This document shows, in pieces, positions 32,339-42,584 of a DNA stretch of 64,000 nt. Positions within the stretch are counted from its first letter, which is position 1; every line of letters starts with the position of its first letter. Position numbers and translations under genes: made by a program. Origin of the DNA: Plasmodiophora brassicae (lineage: Eukaryota; Endomyxa: Phytomyxea; Phytomyxea; Plasmodiophorida); assembly GCA_036867785.1 (NCBI GenBank), contig CP145423.1, positions 496,001-560,000 on the forward strand. The letters run 5' to 3'. The notes under the pieces were generated by a model. It made no database searches. It worked only from the letters and a program-made list of their open reading frames with translations, and was not told the DNA's origin.

Positions 32339-32944
32339 TCAGATGATCGGCGTGTGTTGTACCTCAGCGTGACTTGATGGTGTATAGGCCGCCCTTTCGC
32401 AGGGGTTTCGGCTTCCTCATCGGCCTCGGCGCATACATCACCCTGATAACATGGTTAGAGTAGCCGTGACAGAGGACGCTGCGAAACAGTACTCGTTGCA
32501 AGCGCCGAACACGTCGAGCGAGGAGGGGAACAGATGTGCCCGGCCGGGGCGCGTCCCACGAAGCCATAAGACGCGGGCAATCGGGCCTTCGTAATGCGCC
32601 ATCTTGATGGCGTACATCCATCGATCCACGCGCCAATGCTCGAACGCGATCTCGCGCGCCTGTTCTTCAGTCAGGCCGACCCAGGCGCACGTTCCTTTTA
32701 AGTTCGCCTTGGTGACGCCCTTTGTGTAGAACGTCGATGCCGTTAGCCACTCGCGAAACGCAATTAACGATTCGTGATTGTCGTCGCCAGGCTGAACTGG
32801 TGATCCGCTCTTGAGCAGGGCCGAATGCAAACGGTTCAGGGCAGGCACTTCGACAACGAGGGCAAACGCGTTCGGTTGGATGTTTTCGACAGCCATGTTG
32901 CAATCGTCAATCGTTAACTGCAACATGGTTCTAGACGTCACCAA
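32339..32944 (-). CDS. Hypothetical protein, about 180 residues
   Basis: A minus-strand frame with protein-like composition: DDCNMAVENIQPNAFALVVE, then VPALNRLHSALLKSGSPVQP, FREWLTASTFYTKGVTKANL, GLTEEQAREIAFEHWRVDRW and VFGACNEYCFAASSVTATLT. A likely 56-bp intron (donor after ACC AT at 32450, acceptor ending 32394) would add a short last exon to a stop at 32341-32339. The first true ATG is at 32926. The Trp/His/Glu-rich helical region near EEQAREIAFEHW does not match a family I know. Exon 2 is uncertain. Confidence 0.4.
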
Positions 32945-33573
32945 TCAGCAAATGTTAGGAAACACGATATCCTGATCTGCTGCAGCAGAGACACCTTTTG
33001 CTGAACGTTGAATGACAATAGATAGCCGGTGATAATGGTGGCCCATGGCTGAGGTTGGCTGGTTTCACTGCCTATAGGACAACCCGTTTTGTTAGGCCGG
33101 TTTCCTCTCCTGCCACGAGATGGTGACTTGTACCAAGCGCGGGCGTAGATGTGGAACACGTTCTATTTCATCAGGCAGGCCCCAGATACGACGCCTCAGC
33201 AGCGTGGACACCGGTACGGCACGGTCCATGCAGTGCGTCGGGAACGGTCGCGCTCCGACAAGGGCTGCCATCTCATCGAACGACAATGCACGGACATCAC
33301 TATTTGGGGACAGCTCCTCTGCTATGGGCTATGGCGTATGTTGTACGCAGAGGGACGACGAACCACTCTTCAAATACACGCGGTACGATGAAAGAAGGGC
33401 GATATTACCGTTAGTTTATTTACTGCATTGAAATTATATGAGCAGTTCACAGGACAAGGCCGACATAAATATTAGCGAGGGGCCTCGTTGTTTGCAGTGC
33501 GACCTACTGTCATCAGGTCAGCGTGCGATTCACCAACGCAGATGATTATAGCAAAGCAAAATAACGAGACGCA
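32945..33573. other. Intergenic, nothing recognised
   Basis: About 630 bases with overlapping short frames on both strands near 33120-33430 but no recognisable product. Confidence 0.3.
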
Positions 33574-34253
33574 TCATAAATTAAGCATGTCGTCAATATT
33601 CGTCCGAAGGATCCATTGAAATATTGAAATCATTGCGATGGATAACGGAGAATCAGATAAACGCACAGTACCTGTCGCTTCGACGCCTTCATGATACCCG
33701 TTCAGCAGCCCAACGCATAACCTAACATGCAACCAACACGTTAGACCGTGGTCGGGATGACAGGCATGAATAATAATTCGTCGACAATGGAAATCGCTCA
33801 TCAAAGTTATGACTTCATCAATAGTCGTCAGAAGTCTTACATATATCTAAGTGACAATCACTGCGAACCGGATCAAACACACAACGAGCACAACCGCCAC
33901 CAACCTTACAGACGGACCTCCTGCATCTGAAACCGCCTGCCTGCGACAATCAACGCTGCTGCGCGGTGCGCCGCCCGCCGTACGGTGTCCGCGGACTCCA
34001 TCACGATTAGGGCAGCCCGCCATACACGCAGGGCGCGCTCCGAGGACAGCTCCGGCAGCCGTTTTATTTTGTTTTGGCCCGACCACAATCCAACGGGAAA
34101 CGGGGCACGGGGGCGGTTTATTTTCGGATCGTGGTCTGGCAATGCAGTCGGCCGATCGCGGTAGCCGGCACGGCCGCCTGACTGGGGACACGTCCGCAGA
34201 TGTAACACCTCGTCAGTGGCCCGGCGACCCACGCGGCACCATGTAGCCCCCAT
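33574..34253 (-). CDS. Possible short multi-exon gene, unknown product
   Basis: The minus strand near 34080-33930 reads LPELSSERALRVWRAALIVM then ESADTVRRAAHRAAALIVAG and RRFQMQEV, a helical, protein-like stretch ending close to a GTAAGG donor. Further down, 33690-33574 reads TVRLSDSPLSIAMISIFQWI and LRTNIDDMLNL-stop. I could not build a continuous model between them. No family recognised. Confidence 0.25.
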
Positions 34254-34297
34254 AACGGTAGACGCTGTTTGTCGTCAACATCGGCGAAGCGCGCACG

Positions 34298-35010
34298 ATG
34301 CGGCGTCGGTACGAGGTGGACGGTGTCGTCGACAGCGAAGACGACGACGCAGACGAGCCGCTGGAGAGAGCGCCGCTGCCACCCGTTCGGCGGTTCACGG
34401 CGCCAGTCATCGGCACGCGAACGCTGGGGCGTCCCCGCCGGCAGGTGCTGCAGACGACAGGCAAATGGGCGCTGTCGCTGTCGATTGCAGACGGCCGTCC
34501 AGACCCGGCTCAGGCCTTCCTGATCGTCCTCGAGGTTGTTGACGAATCACCGGCCTGGAACCAGGGTCTGCGACCGGGCGACCTGTTCATCCAGTTCGGG
34601 GACCTGGACCGACTGTCGTTCCGCCTGTGCGGCTCTAGTCTGAGCGGTACGTGAATCCCTGCGTAATCTGCTCGTACGTTCGACTGACAGGGTTGCAGTG
34701 CTCAGGGATCGTATTGCCAGTTGTGTAGAGAGCCCGTTGAGCTGTGTCATCGTTCGTGGCCCACGTCTGTTCAACATCCAGCTGCGAGGGATGCGCTGGG
34801 ATCACGGCGTCGCGCTCGGCGCTGTCATTAACACGTACCCGGAGCCCGTCCCTGGCAAGGCTGCCGCCAAGCCCGCTCCCACGGCCTCGTCCTGCAGCGA
34901 GCTCCAATCCGCTTTCGAGCGTGGCCTTCGCCTGGGCCTCAACTCGTTCAGCGAACCGCACAGAGCCGCCTGAGACAGGCTTCAACATCATTCCGCTGGG
35001 TGTCGTCTAA
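34298..35010 (+). CDS. PDZ-domain protein, PSMD9/Nas2-like C-terminus
   Basis: Exons 34298-34646 and 34699-34920, plus a probable third exon 34979-35010, give 200 residues. After an acidic, Pro-rich N-terminus comes a PDZ core: AFLIVLEVVDESPAWNQGLR, then PGDLFIQFGDL, then VLRDRIASCVESPLSCVIVR and LFNIQLRGMRWD. The third exon ends FNIIPLGVV-stop, strikingly like the NIIPL C-terminus of PSMD9, the proteasome base assembly chaperone (p27/Nas2). Without the 58-bp last intron the frame would instead stop at 34973. The PSMD9 N-terminal coiled coil is not evident, so orthology is uncertain; a divergent p27 or a stand-alone PDZ protein are both possible. Confidence 0.55.
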
Positions 35011-35150
35011 CCGACAAGAACACTGCAAGCTCTGTCGATGACTTGATCTGCCACTATTCGTCTTTGTAATATACGTGTTCATATTATGCAACTCGCACGG
35101 CGCTCATCGGTTGGGGGCGACATACGCACGTACGTACGCCGATGGTTCAT

Positions 35151-35739
35151 TCAGATGCCCACTGCGAATACGGTCGTGACGCAGTACATGGTGCGGTTCA
35201 GCGACTCTCGGGAACGATCCTTCGGCCACAGGACGGCCTGCAGGCCTGCCACACAGGTTTAAACGACATGGAATTAATTGTCAGTCAGGCTGGCGAACCG
35301 TCGTTGACGCTGTCCCAGTAACAGGATAGCGCCGAGTGAATTGCAGCACCGTTTCTCTGCATAATGACGCAGGTCACTAAGACAGCTGAATGAGACAGTG
35401 GGCAGACGCATCTACGAACGTTTCGTACCGACGTATTTGAATGGTTTTCGCAGCGCCACTAATCGTTGCATGAGGAGCTCACTGATATCAGCGATCCAGT
35501 GTGGGACCAACTTCTCGTCATACGTCTTCTGGTTCAGGAAGTTATCCAGGGTCTGCTCCATCATCAGGCGGGCGCTCGCGAGCACAATGTAAGACGCAGG
35601 ACCCACTTCGTTAATGATTTTGCCGACCTCCTCTTCAGAGAATGCCAACTATTTCCATTGCGGATCACATTAGCCATCGGTCAGATTCGTTCTACGCTCC
35701 GCCGAATTGGACCTGTTCGGATGTGTTCAAATCGTCCAT
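35151..35739 (-). CDS. DYNLT: Tctex-type dynein light chain (DYNLT family)
   Basis: Four exons (35739-35713, 35648-35429, 35376-35299, 35245-35151) give 139 residues. The first exon is 27 nt and encodes MDDLNTSEQ, joined to [15 protein letters not shown], matching the DYNLT start. The core reads [26 protein letters not shown], then [20 protein letters not shown], then DSVND, ending [13 protein letters not shown], all in the positions of human DYNLT1. The protein binds the dynein intermediate chain and serves cytoplasmic and axonemal or intraflagellar dyneins. All three introns (64, 52 and 53 bp) keep frame. The protein is longer than DYNLT1 by a roughly 25-residue insert before the conserved helix. 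Confidence 0.9.
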
Positions 35740-35907
35740 CGTGACACGAAGCCCGGACGCCAAAGCGGGTGTGACTCTCTGCTGGCGACACAAGCGCCAG
35801 CGGCTAACGAATATCGGGCTGCGCCGTCTGAACATTACATTGGCCCTTCCAGCGCAATGGCCAGCACCGAACTCGCTCCCTGTATTGAGAATAGAACCGG
35901 ATCATAT

Positions 35908-36518
35908 TTAGGTGAACGCGTTCCTTCCCCATCGTTCGGCGAAATCAGGAGCGTTCCTCTCGCGAACTTTGTCGTGCTCGGCCTGCTGCATGTGAAGCAT
36001 CTGCCTGTACTCGGCCAGCTGCCAACAATAAAGGCTGAGCATCCTTTGTTTCAACCACCTGGATGCAGAGTGTACCTTGCGGTTTTCTTCAGATAGGTTA
36101 CGCATATAAGCACGACGAGCGGCTGCTTCCATATCCTCGACCTGCATAGCAATTGCTCTGTGCCGGTTAACGTCCGCTGTGATCCAATCGTCCTTTCGTG
36201 CCATCTCCGCCTCCTGCGTGGCGTGCGTCTCGTCCATTGACCGAATCGCTTCATCGTATTCCGCCCTAGTGACAGCACAGGTCATCCAACGCACCGCAAG
36301 CAGACAACACCAGAAGGGTACATAATGGCCGCCTTTTCGTTTGGTGACTTGAACAGATCGCGTCGTCGTTGAGCGAAGAGGGCTTCACGTCGTTCACGGC
36401 GGTGTTGGAGCCTGGCGACCTGTTTCTCGTATTCCTTCTCCTGGTTCTCCTCGGTGATGTGATGCTCGTGCCATACACGAGGCTTACGGTGCACAATGCT
36501 GGGCCGAATCTTCATCAT
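35908..36518 (-). CDS. Short coiled-coil protein, possibly axonemal
   Basis: Three exons (36518-36322, 36265-36076, 36018-35908) give 165 residues. Almost entirely helical and charged: EENQEKEYEKQVARLQHRRE, REALFAQRRRDLF, EYDEAIRSMDETHATQEAEM, VEDMEAAARRAYMRNLSEEN, then LAEYRQMLHMQQAEHDKVRE and a C-terminal APDFAERWGRNAFT. The size, charge pattern and aromatic C-terminal tail resemble microtubule inner proteins and CFAP-type proteins of cilia, but I cannot name an orthologue. It is divergent from RRP36 and upstream of the dynein light chain on the same strand. Confidence 0.65.
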
Positions 36519-36778
36519 CGTGGCGCTGTCCTACGCGTGGCTGTCGACACAACGGCTTTTTATGAAGACGGTACTCGCGCCCGATCGCCAGGTCGGTAAC
36601 GATCCGTACCCAGTACATGACGATGAGTACAGCATAGCGGCACTATACAGATGTTGCTACAATGCTGACTTGAATCCAATGGACACACGGCTTCCGTCAT
36701 CTGCACTTACGCCAGGAGAGGTAAGTGGCCCCACGGAGTCCGTGAAGAGCGCCGCGCAGTCCGCCGATACGGTACGAC
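36519..36778. promoter_or_regulatory. Divergent promoter region, coiled-coil gene and RRP36
   Basis: 260 bases separate the two divergent start codons. Both core promoters must lie here. No TATA box is obvious. Confidence 0.35.
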
Positions 36779-37456
36779 ATGAAGCCCTCCGCTGACTTCC
36801 TCGTCGACGATTCGTCGTCCAGCGACGACAACGAGCAGGATGTCGTGGAGGACGGCATCCCACAGGACGCGACGCCAAAGAACAAGAAACGACGACACAA
36901 AACAGCGTACATTTTCCTCTGCAGGGTGACGTCAACGTGATTCCTGACCTGATGCCATAGCCCGTTGGAGATGCCTTCGAATCAACCAGTTGGCCGTTAT
37001 CGTCGTGTCGTCAAAGGCTCGGGTCGGCGGTCGAGGGATCCTCGGTTCGACGACCTGAGCGGAGAGTTCAACCCGACAGTTTTCTCGCAAACTTACCGGT
37101 TCCTGAACGATGCCCGCGAACAAGAGCTGGCCTCGTTGAAGAAATCGCTGAAGAAAGTCAGGAGTGCCACCTCTAAGGCGAACGTGGAGAACGCCATCGA
37201 CTTCCTGCAGAAGAGCAAGGCGGCTGCCGAACGTGACGAGCGCCTGCGCCAGCAGAAGGCGACCGTGTTCGCCACCGAACGTCAGCTAGTCAAGCAGGGC
37301 AAGAAGCCGTACTTCCCGAAGAAGCGTGTCCTGCGCCAGATCGAACTCGCCGACAAGTTCGAGCAGCTGAAGAAGGCGGGCGGCGTCGACAAATTCATTG
37401 CCAAACGGCGACGCAAGAACGCCAGCAAGGACCACCGATGGCTGGCCCACGAGTAG
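36779..37456 (+). CDS. RRP36: rRNA biogenesis protein RRP36
   Basis: Two exons (36779-36906 and 36961-37456) across a 54-bp intron give 207 residues. Exon 1 is acidic then basic (DDSSSSDDNEQDVVEDG ... KNKKRRHKTA). The family core follows: APLEMPSNQPVGRYRRVV, RDPRFDDLSGEFNPTVFSQT, YRFLNDAREQELASLKKSLK, then KKPYFPKKRVLRQIELADKF and FIAKRRRKNASKDHRWL. RRP36 works in the nucleolus in early 35S pre-rRNA cleavage for the small subunit. The animal SFEEL-type N-terminal segment is absent. A damaged inverted copy of exon 2 lies at 29885-30110. Confidence 0.93.
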
Positions 37457-37592
37457 TGCCCGCTGCAGGCACGTTGTAATATACTCGGTACATACGACCT
37501 ACGTACACGTCGCACGGCGAGTTCCACCTGCGATCCGCCGCCCGCGCCGCGGCGCCAATCTGGGCGGCGGTTTCCTGGTCTCCCGCGCCCGC

Positions 37593-39003
37593 ATGCAACG
37601 GCTGCGATCGGCAGCGGGCAGGTGGGGCCGCCGACCGGACCACCCGGTCACCGTCGACGAGTTCTCGCGGATCATGAAGCGGTTCCCGATCGCGAACGAC
37701 GTCCCGCTAGGTACGACGCAGCGTCGCCGGTGCCAGCAACGTTCCTGAACAGCGCTGTCCCTCTCTCGCTGCAGGCGTGGCCGTGTCCGGAGGCGTCGAC
37801 AGCATGGCGCTGCTGCGGCTCGCGTGTCGCTGGCACGCCACCGAACGTCAGCGATCCGTCGCGTTGCACGTGTAACCGCGATGGTCGCCATGCGCCGCGC
37901 CCGACTCCCTGACCGCCACCGCAGGTACTCGGTGGATCACGCCCTGCGCCCTGAATCCGCCGGCGAAGTCGCCTGGGTTGGTCGCGAATGTTCTCAGATC
38001 GGTAGGCGACGCGCGTACGTCGCCGCCCCGCGTGAACGTGACCGCTGTAGGCGACCTGCTTGGCGTCAACGTCGTGCACTCGTCGTTGGCGATGTCCTGG
38101 GAGTCGCGCCCCGACACGAAGGACCTGCAGAGTCGTGCCCGGGACGGGCGGTACGGGCTCCTGTTCGACGCCTGCAGGCAGGATCGCGTTCGGCACGTTC
38201 TGGTCGCGCATCACCTCGACGACCAGTGCGAGACGTTCCTGATGCGGGTCGCGCGCGCCTCGGGCCTCACAGGCCTGACCTGCATGCTGCCGTCGACGTC
38301 GACGCCGTCGGGCGTCGACATCGTCCGCCCGTTGCTGTCCGTGCCCAAGTCGCGCCTGGTCGCGTTCTGCCGGGCGTCGCTCCAGTCCTGGAAGGAGGAC
38401 GCGTCGAACCAGAACCTGCTGTTCGATCGCGTTCGCGCCCGGACCGTCGTCCAGGACCTTCCCGAGGACACGCTCGCCCTGGTCGGCGCGACCGCATCGC
38501 GTATGCCCGCTCGGGCGGAACGCGCCAGGCAGGTCTGCGACTCGGTGATCAACGAGTCGTGCGTCTGGATCGAGGCGGCGTCGCCGATCTGCTGGGTGGA
38601 CCTGTACCGGTTGCGGCGCTGCCACCCGGCCGTCCTCCGCCTGGTGCTGACCACGATCGTGAAGCGCGTTAGCGGCGAGGACCGCGTTCGTGTGAAACCG
38701 ATGGACGAGTTCGTCGCCGGCCTGTTCGACGGCGAGGCAGCGCACGGGTGGAGGCAGGTGTTCGGGTGTCGCGTCCAACGACGCATGGCGTCGCTGGTGA
38801 TCGCCCCCGATTACACACGAGGTGCTGCGCGCCCGGCGTCCGTCAACTGGGAACGCGTTGTCACCGTCGCCGAGCACCTTCGCCAGCGCGCCGAATCCGA
38901 CCTTCGGGGCGTTCGAATCGAGGAACGACGACGACGCCAGCAACTGCTACGTACCGCCGACGACACCGCGAATCGTCCCGCTCGCGTGCATGTCGCTTCA
39001 TAA
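37593..39003 (+). CDS. tilS: TilS-type tRNA(Ile) lysidine synthetase, probably organellar
   Basis: Four exons (37593-37710, 37775-37871, 37925-38001, 38051-39003) give 414 residues. Motifs of the PP-loop ATP pyrophosphatase are clear: SGGVDSMALLRLA, then VYSVDHALRPESAGEVAWVG (TilS VDHGLR.ES), HVLVAHHLDDQCETFLMRVA (AHH.DDQ.ETxLMR) and GLTGLTCM, RPLLSVPKSRLVAFCR. The C-terminal half is the TilS helical region. The enzyme attaches lysine to C34 of the CAU-anticodon tRNA(Ile) so that it reads AUA; it belongs to bacteria and organelles, not the cytosol of eukaryotes. The N-terminus MQRLRSAAGRWGRRPDH is Arg-rich and acid-poor, fitting a mitochondrial leader. Four spliceosomal-type exons show it is a resident nuclear gene. 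Confidence 0.88.
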
Positions 39004-39185
39004 AGTATTGGTGACCTACCACAGGTAACTACTGCCTTGGATCTCACACACGGGAGCGCTCGACCGCTGCTCCTCCAGCACAAACCGTGGCACCATCAGA
39101 GCGCGTCACGTGCTGACACTATGAAGTAAAAGGTTCATAGGATGGCGGCGATGTGTGAGCGACTCCCGACAGCGGCGCAGGGTGC

Positions 39186-40172
39186 TTATTTGGCGGAAGG
39201 CGGGCCCGGCGCTGGGAACTTGTCGGCCACGCTGGCGATATCGCCCATGCCGAAGAGCCCCATGAGAGCCCCGGTGCCGAACAGATTGTGGGAGTAGCCA
39301 GGAACCGATACGAACAGGGCCAAGATGGCGGCCCAGATGCTTGACGAGCACATGCCCAGATCGACCCAGGTCAATGGGTTTAGCATCCAGCAGGAGCTGC
39401 GGGGTCCATCATGGGGTATAGCGTGCCTAACCCACAGGTCGGAAAGCACGACAGCAGCGCCGTAGACAGAACCACATTTGGCGCCAATGACGACATCCTG
39501 GCCGGCATGGCCGCTGGCCGCTATGCCGCTTAGACAGCATCCAGCGACCCGTGCCAGCATGCTGACGGTTGTGTACGCCCAGTGACTGGCGCGTACGCGG
39601 AAGCGGACGGCCAGCGTGACAATCACATATATCGCGATAACCTGTGGAAGAAAGCTGGCTCCTGCAGCGGTCAGCGTAAGGACGATCGCTGGACGCACCG
39701 CGTTGTCGTTATCCGCTGCTTCGTTCCCGTACTCACGCGCGCGGAGCGATTGCACTGCGACGCCTCCAATGGCAGCGGACAGGACGTTGAGTGGCAGCTG
39801 ATAGATAACCAAGACAAGAGACTCTGCCAGGTAGGCGGCGAACGTTATGCCTGCCACATCAGCCCTGGACGGTTCGTCGTGAAACGCGTCGCGAAACCGG
39901 ACCCGCACAATCCTCCCATCATCGTTGCGGCAATTGATGAGCCAGGATAACGGAGGCGCCAGCGTTCGGCCACTCTTGTACACGAATTTGGTGATCGTGG
40001 AACTGAACGACGGCGACAAGAGGTGGACGGGTTGTTCTTGGGCGTCACGGGTCTGCAAGGAGCTAACGTTGACGCTCACGTGGTCAGCGGTCGACGAACC
40101 AGCGTGCATTGCATTGCAGGCAGCTGCCATCATCAGGGCCGCGGCCACGATACCGAGTTGTACGTTCCGCAT
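39186..40172 (-). CDS. Multi-pass membrane protein with signal peptide, unknown family
   Basis: A 328-residue frame from an ATG at 40172. The N-terminus (MRNVQLGIVAAALMMAAACN) is a signal peptide. After a roughly 85-residue lumenal part there are about five hydrophobic segments, including ITFAAYLAESLVLVIYQLPL, IVLTLTAAGASFLPQVIAIY, AYTTVSMLARVAGCCLSGIA and MCSSSIWAAILALFVSV. No transporter or enzyme motif is recognised. The frame is open further upstream to 40289 without an ATG, so a longer spliced form is possible. Confidence 0.5.
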   Translation of the reverse strand: MRNVQLGIVAAALMMAAACNAMHAGSSTADHVSVNVSSLQTRDAQEQPVHLLSPSFSSTITKFVYKSGRTLAPPLSWLINCRNDDGRIVRVRFRDAFHDEPSRADVAGITFAAYLAESLVLVIYQLPLNVLSAAIGGVAVQSLRAREYGNEAADNDNAVRPAIVLTLTAAGASFLPQVIAIYVIVTLAVRFRVRASHWAYTTVSMLARVAGCCLSGIAASGHAGQDVVIGAKCGSVYGAAVVLSDLWVRHAIPHDGPRSSCWMLNPLTWVDLGMCSSSIWAAILALFVSVPGYSHNLFGTGALMGLFGMGDIASVADKFPAPGPPSAK

Positions 40173-40698
40173 TGTGCACAGGGACGACCCAGGTGACGCC
40201 GTGATCAATCTGGCTGCGGACGCCCGCCAGGAACCCAGGACGGCAGTGCCGAGGCGTGCGTCTCGGACAAACCGAATCCGCTGCGCCACCCTGACCCTCT
40301 CCGTAGGTCCCAGTGGGTTCGTAAAAGTGCGTCAGTGCGTTCGTAGACGGCGTCACTGAGGGGCTTCCAAGCGCTCAGGTAGCGGTCGTTCGACAAAGGC
40401 TGCCGTACTGCAGCGTCAACAAGCCAGGCATTGCGATTCTCGATAGGCCGTGGTCTCTCCTGCTCGGGGCTCGTCGCTGCGTCGGACGTCGTCTAGTTTC
40501 ATACGAAGCGGGAGCGCGATCAGGGCCACCCTTGCTAGCGACACAAGTATCTCTCCAATCGCGGCGACGCACGCCTGACAGGAACGATATGAACAGTGAC
40601 GAGCTCTGAGATCAGCATGCGCGTAGACGTGTCTCCAGTATCGAGTCGACGCCGCTTGAGTCCGGTCTGTATGTGAACCGGGACGTGTGCCCGGACTG
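40173..40698. other. Intergenic, nothing recognised
   Basis: About 520 bases between two minus-strand genes. Contains only short frames on both strands. Confidence 0.3.
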
Positions 40699-41820
40699 TT
40701 ATAGGCAAGCTTTGACATTGTTGCGATCGCGCGACACGTGAATGATCTCGCTGAACACGTCGTTGGGGATATCGTCCAGATCGCCGCATTTGAGTAGGTG
40801 GGCCCCTTGACGAATTAGCAGCTTGGAGATACCGAGCATTGAGCGTTTGGCGGAGCGTGATGAAGCGGCCTCCCTGACCCCCACGCAACGTCAGTGTCAC
40901 TCGGATCGATGCACTTGAACCGTTTCGTACCGTAACCGGAGCAAACGACAAACCGCGTACTCGCCAAATTCATCGGGCGTGTTCAGGACGGCCTCCCGAT
41001 CATGTTCGGGAACCGATTCGATCAGTAACGACATGGCGCGGTGATACGCGTGATCACCCGGATGATCCCTGAGCACCGATGGCCGTTACAACGCTGTATT
41101 CAGGACCGTGTTCTTCACGGATGGCACACCCAATTTTGCGATTCAGAATATGAAACGCCGACTGGAGGACGCGCCTCGCGCCATCATCATAAGGCCTAGC
41201 CATTGTAGCCGCCAGCAGGCTCGCCATGGTCAACAATTTGGCCTTCCTGCACACACGGCCCAGTTAATAATTCGCTACGCGCATGTGCACGGTGCACAGC
41301 TTGACATTGGCATCTGTTCGTTGTTAAGCAGTCGGTTCAGAGGCGGCATGCCGAATTGCCCGGGGGCGTATAACAGGTCGGGTTGCCGGTCGATAAGTTC
41401 GGCGACGAACCCGTTCCAGCCCAGCATGGCGCATAAGTGAATCACGCCGTCTCGGTCGTCGACACCGTGGAGAACGGTGGGGACCGCGTCCAGGGCGACC
41501 TGGGCGAATGCCCGGTCGAGAACGGCACACGACTGGAAGGGCTGCCGGAACAGGCAGACCTCCAGTGCCCCGGTCGGCGGCGACCGCGCTACCAGACGGC
41601 GCGCCTTGCGCTTGACGGCGTTAATCGCTGCCTGGCGAAGCCGGTGACAGGAGCGGGCCAGACTGGGCAGACTGCTCCCGAAGAGACACAGCGCGCACTC
41701 GTCCAGCAGCTCCGGAGGTAACGCCAGGAGACCGGCACGGTCGGTCGGCGCCGACAGTGCGCACAGACGCTGCACAGCCAGCACGACGAGTCCCGTCAAG
41801 AGCGCTGCCATCGGATCCAC
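40699..41820 (-). CDS. F-box-like and ankyrin-repeat protein
   Basis: Four exons (41820-41291, 41246-41130, 41068-40931, 40873-40699) give 319 residues. Residues about 33-60 read LALPPELLDECALCLFGSSL and PSLARSCHRLRQAA, an F-box-like motif. From about residue 120 ankyrin-type repeats follow: DGVIHLCAMLGWNGFVAELI, then APKAKLLTMASLLAATMARP, then GDHAYHRAMSLLIESVPEHD, then RSMLGISKLLIRQGAHLLKC. Introns of 44, 61 and 57 bp rebuild continuous repeats. Such proteins usually act as substrate receptors of SCF ubiquitin ligases. The start has a hydrophobic stretch (MAALLTGLVVLAVQRLCALS), unusual for an F-box protein. Confidence 0.6.
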
Positions 41821-42092
41821 GGCGGTCGGTCGGAGCTCACCTCGCAGGCCGCACGGCGAACCTCATGCATCGGGAACTACCTACCCTCGGCCACGCCTCA
41901 CCGGCCGCTAATTTTGGGGAGAGCGCTATCGACCGTGACAGTCCTGCAACGTCGTCCGACCCGACGACAGCAGACGAGCCGGGCGTTTGCACTTATAATA
42001 TAGACTCTCTGAAGGTTGTATTACAAACTGTCGACCGGCACGATGCCGAATAGGTACAGAGGGTTCGATGCTTGACGGGAGCCGTTAGCAAG

Positions 42093-42552
42093 TTACCTAG
42101 GCGGGTTGCCGGGCGCGTAGAAGTCGTACTCAACGGTCGACATTCGTCGTTCAGCGGCACCGGTTGGCGTTGCCGTGAACATCGTCGTTGGGGACATGCG
42201 CTGGTAGTCGACGTTCCCGATGGACATCCGCTGGAACTGGGCTCGCGCCATGTGCTGGGATGCGCTGGACCAGTCGAAGGCAGTCGACCCGAACGCGGAT
42301 GTCGTCGGCGGTGTCTCAATTCGCATCAGGGATCCGTTCATCTCGTCATAGTGCGGTTGGACTTGCTGCTGGACAGCAGCGAACGGCGAGTTTGGCGCCG
42401 GCTGGAAATGGAACATCGGGTACTGGGTCGGCGCAAACTGCATCTGTTGTGGTTGCTGCTGTTGCTGCTGCTGCTGCTGCTGCCGCTGCTGATGCTGCTG
42501 CTGTTGTTGTGGCGCCTGCGCTTGCTGCGACTGCTGCTGTTGCTGTTGCTGC

Positions 42553-42584
<32 letters not shown>

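Noticed and set aside
36496-36795. 99-codon plus-strand frame starting in the coiled-coil gene
   Set aside because: Overlaps the first exon of the minus-strand gene and the divergent promoter; no protein signal beyond a chance hydrophobic start.
37672-38943. 423-codon minus-strand frame opposite TilS
   Set aside because: Antisense shadow of the TilS exon 4 coding sequence.
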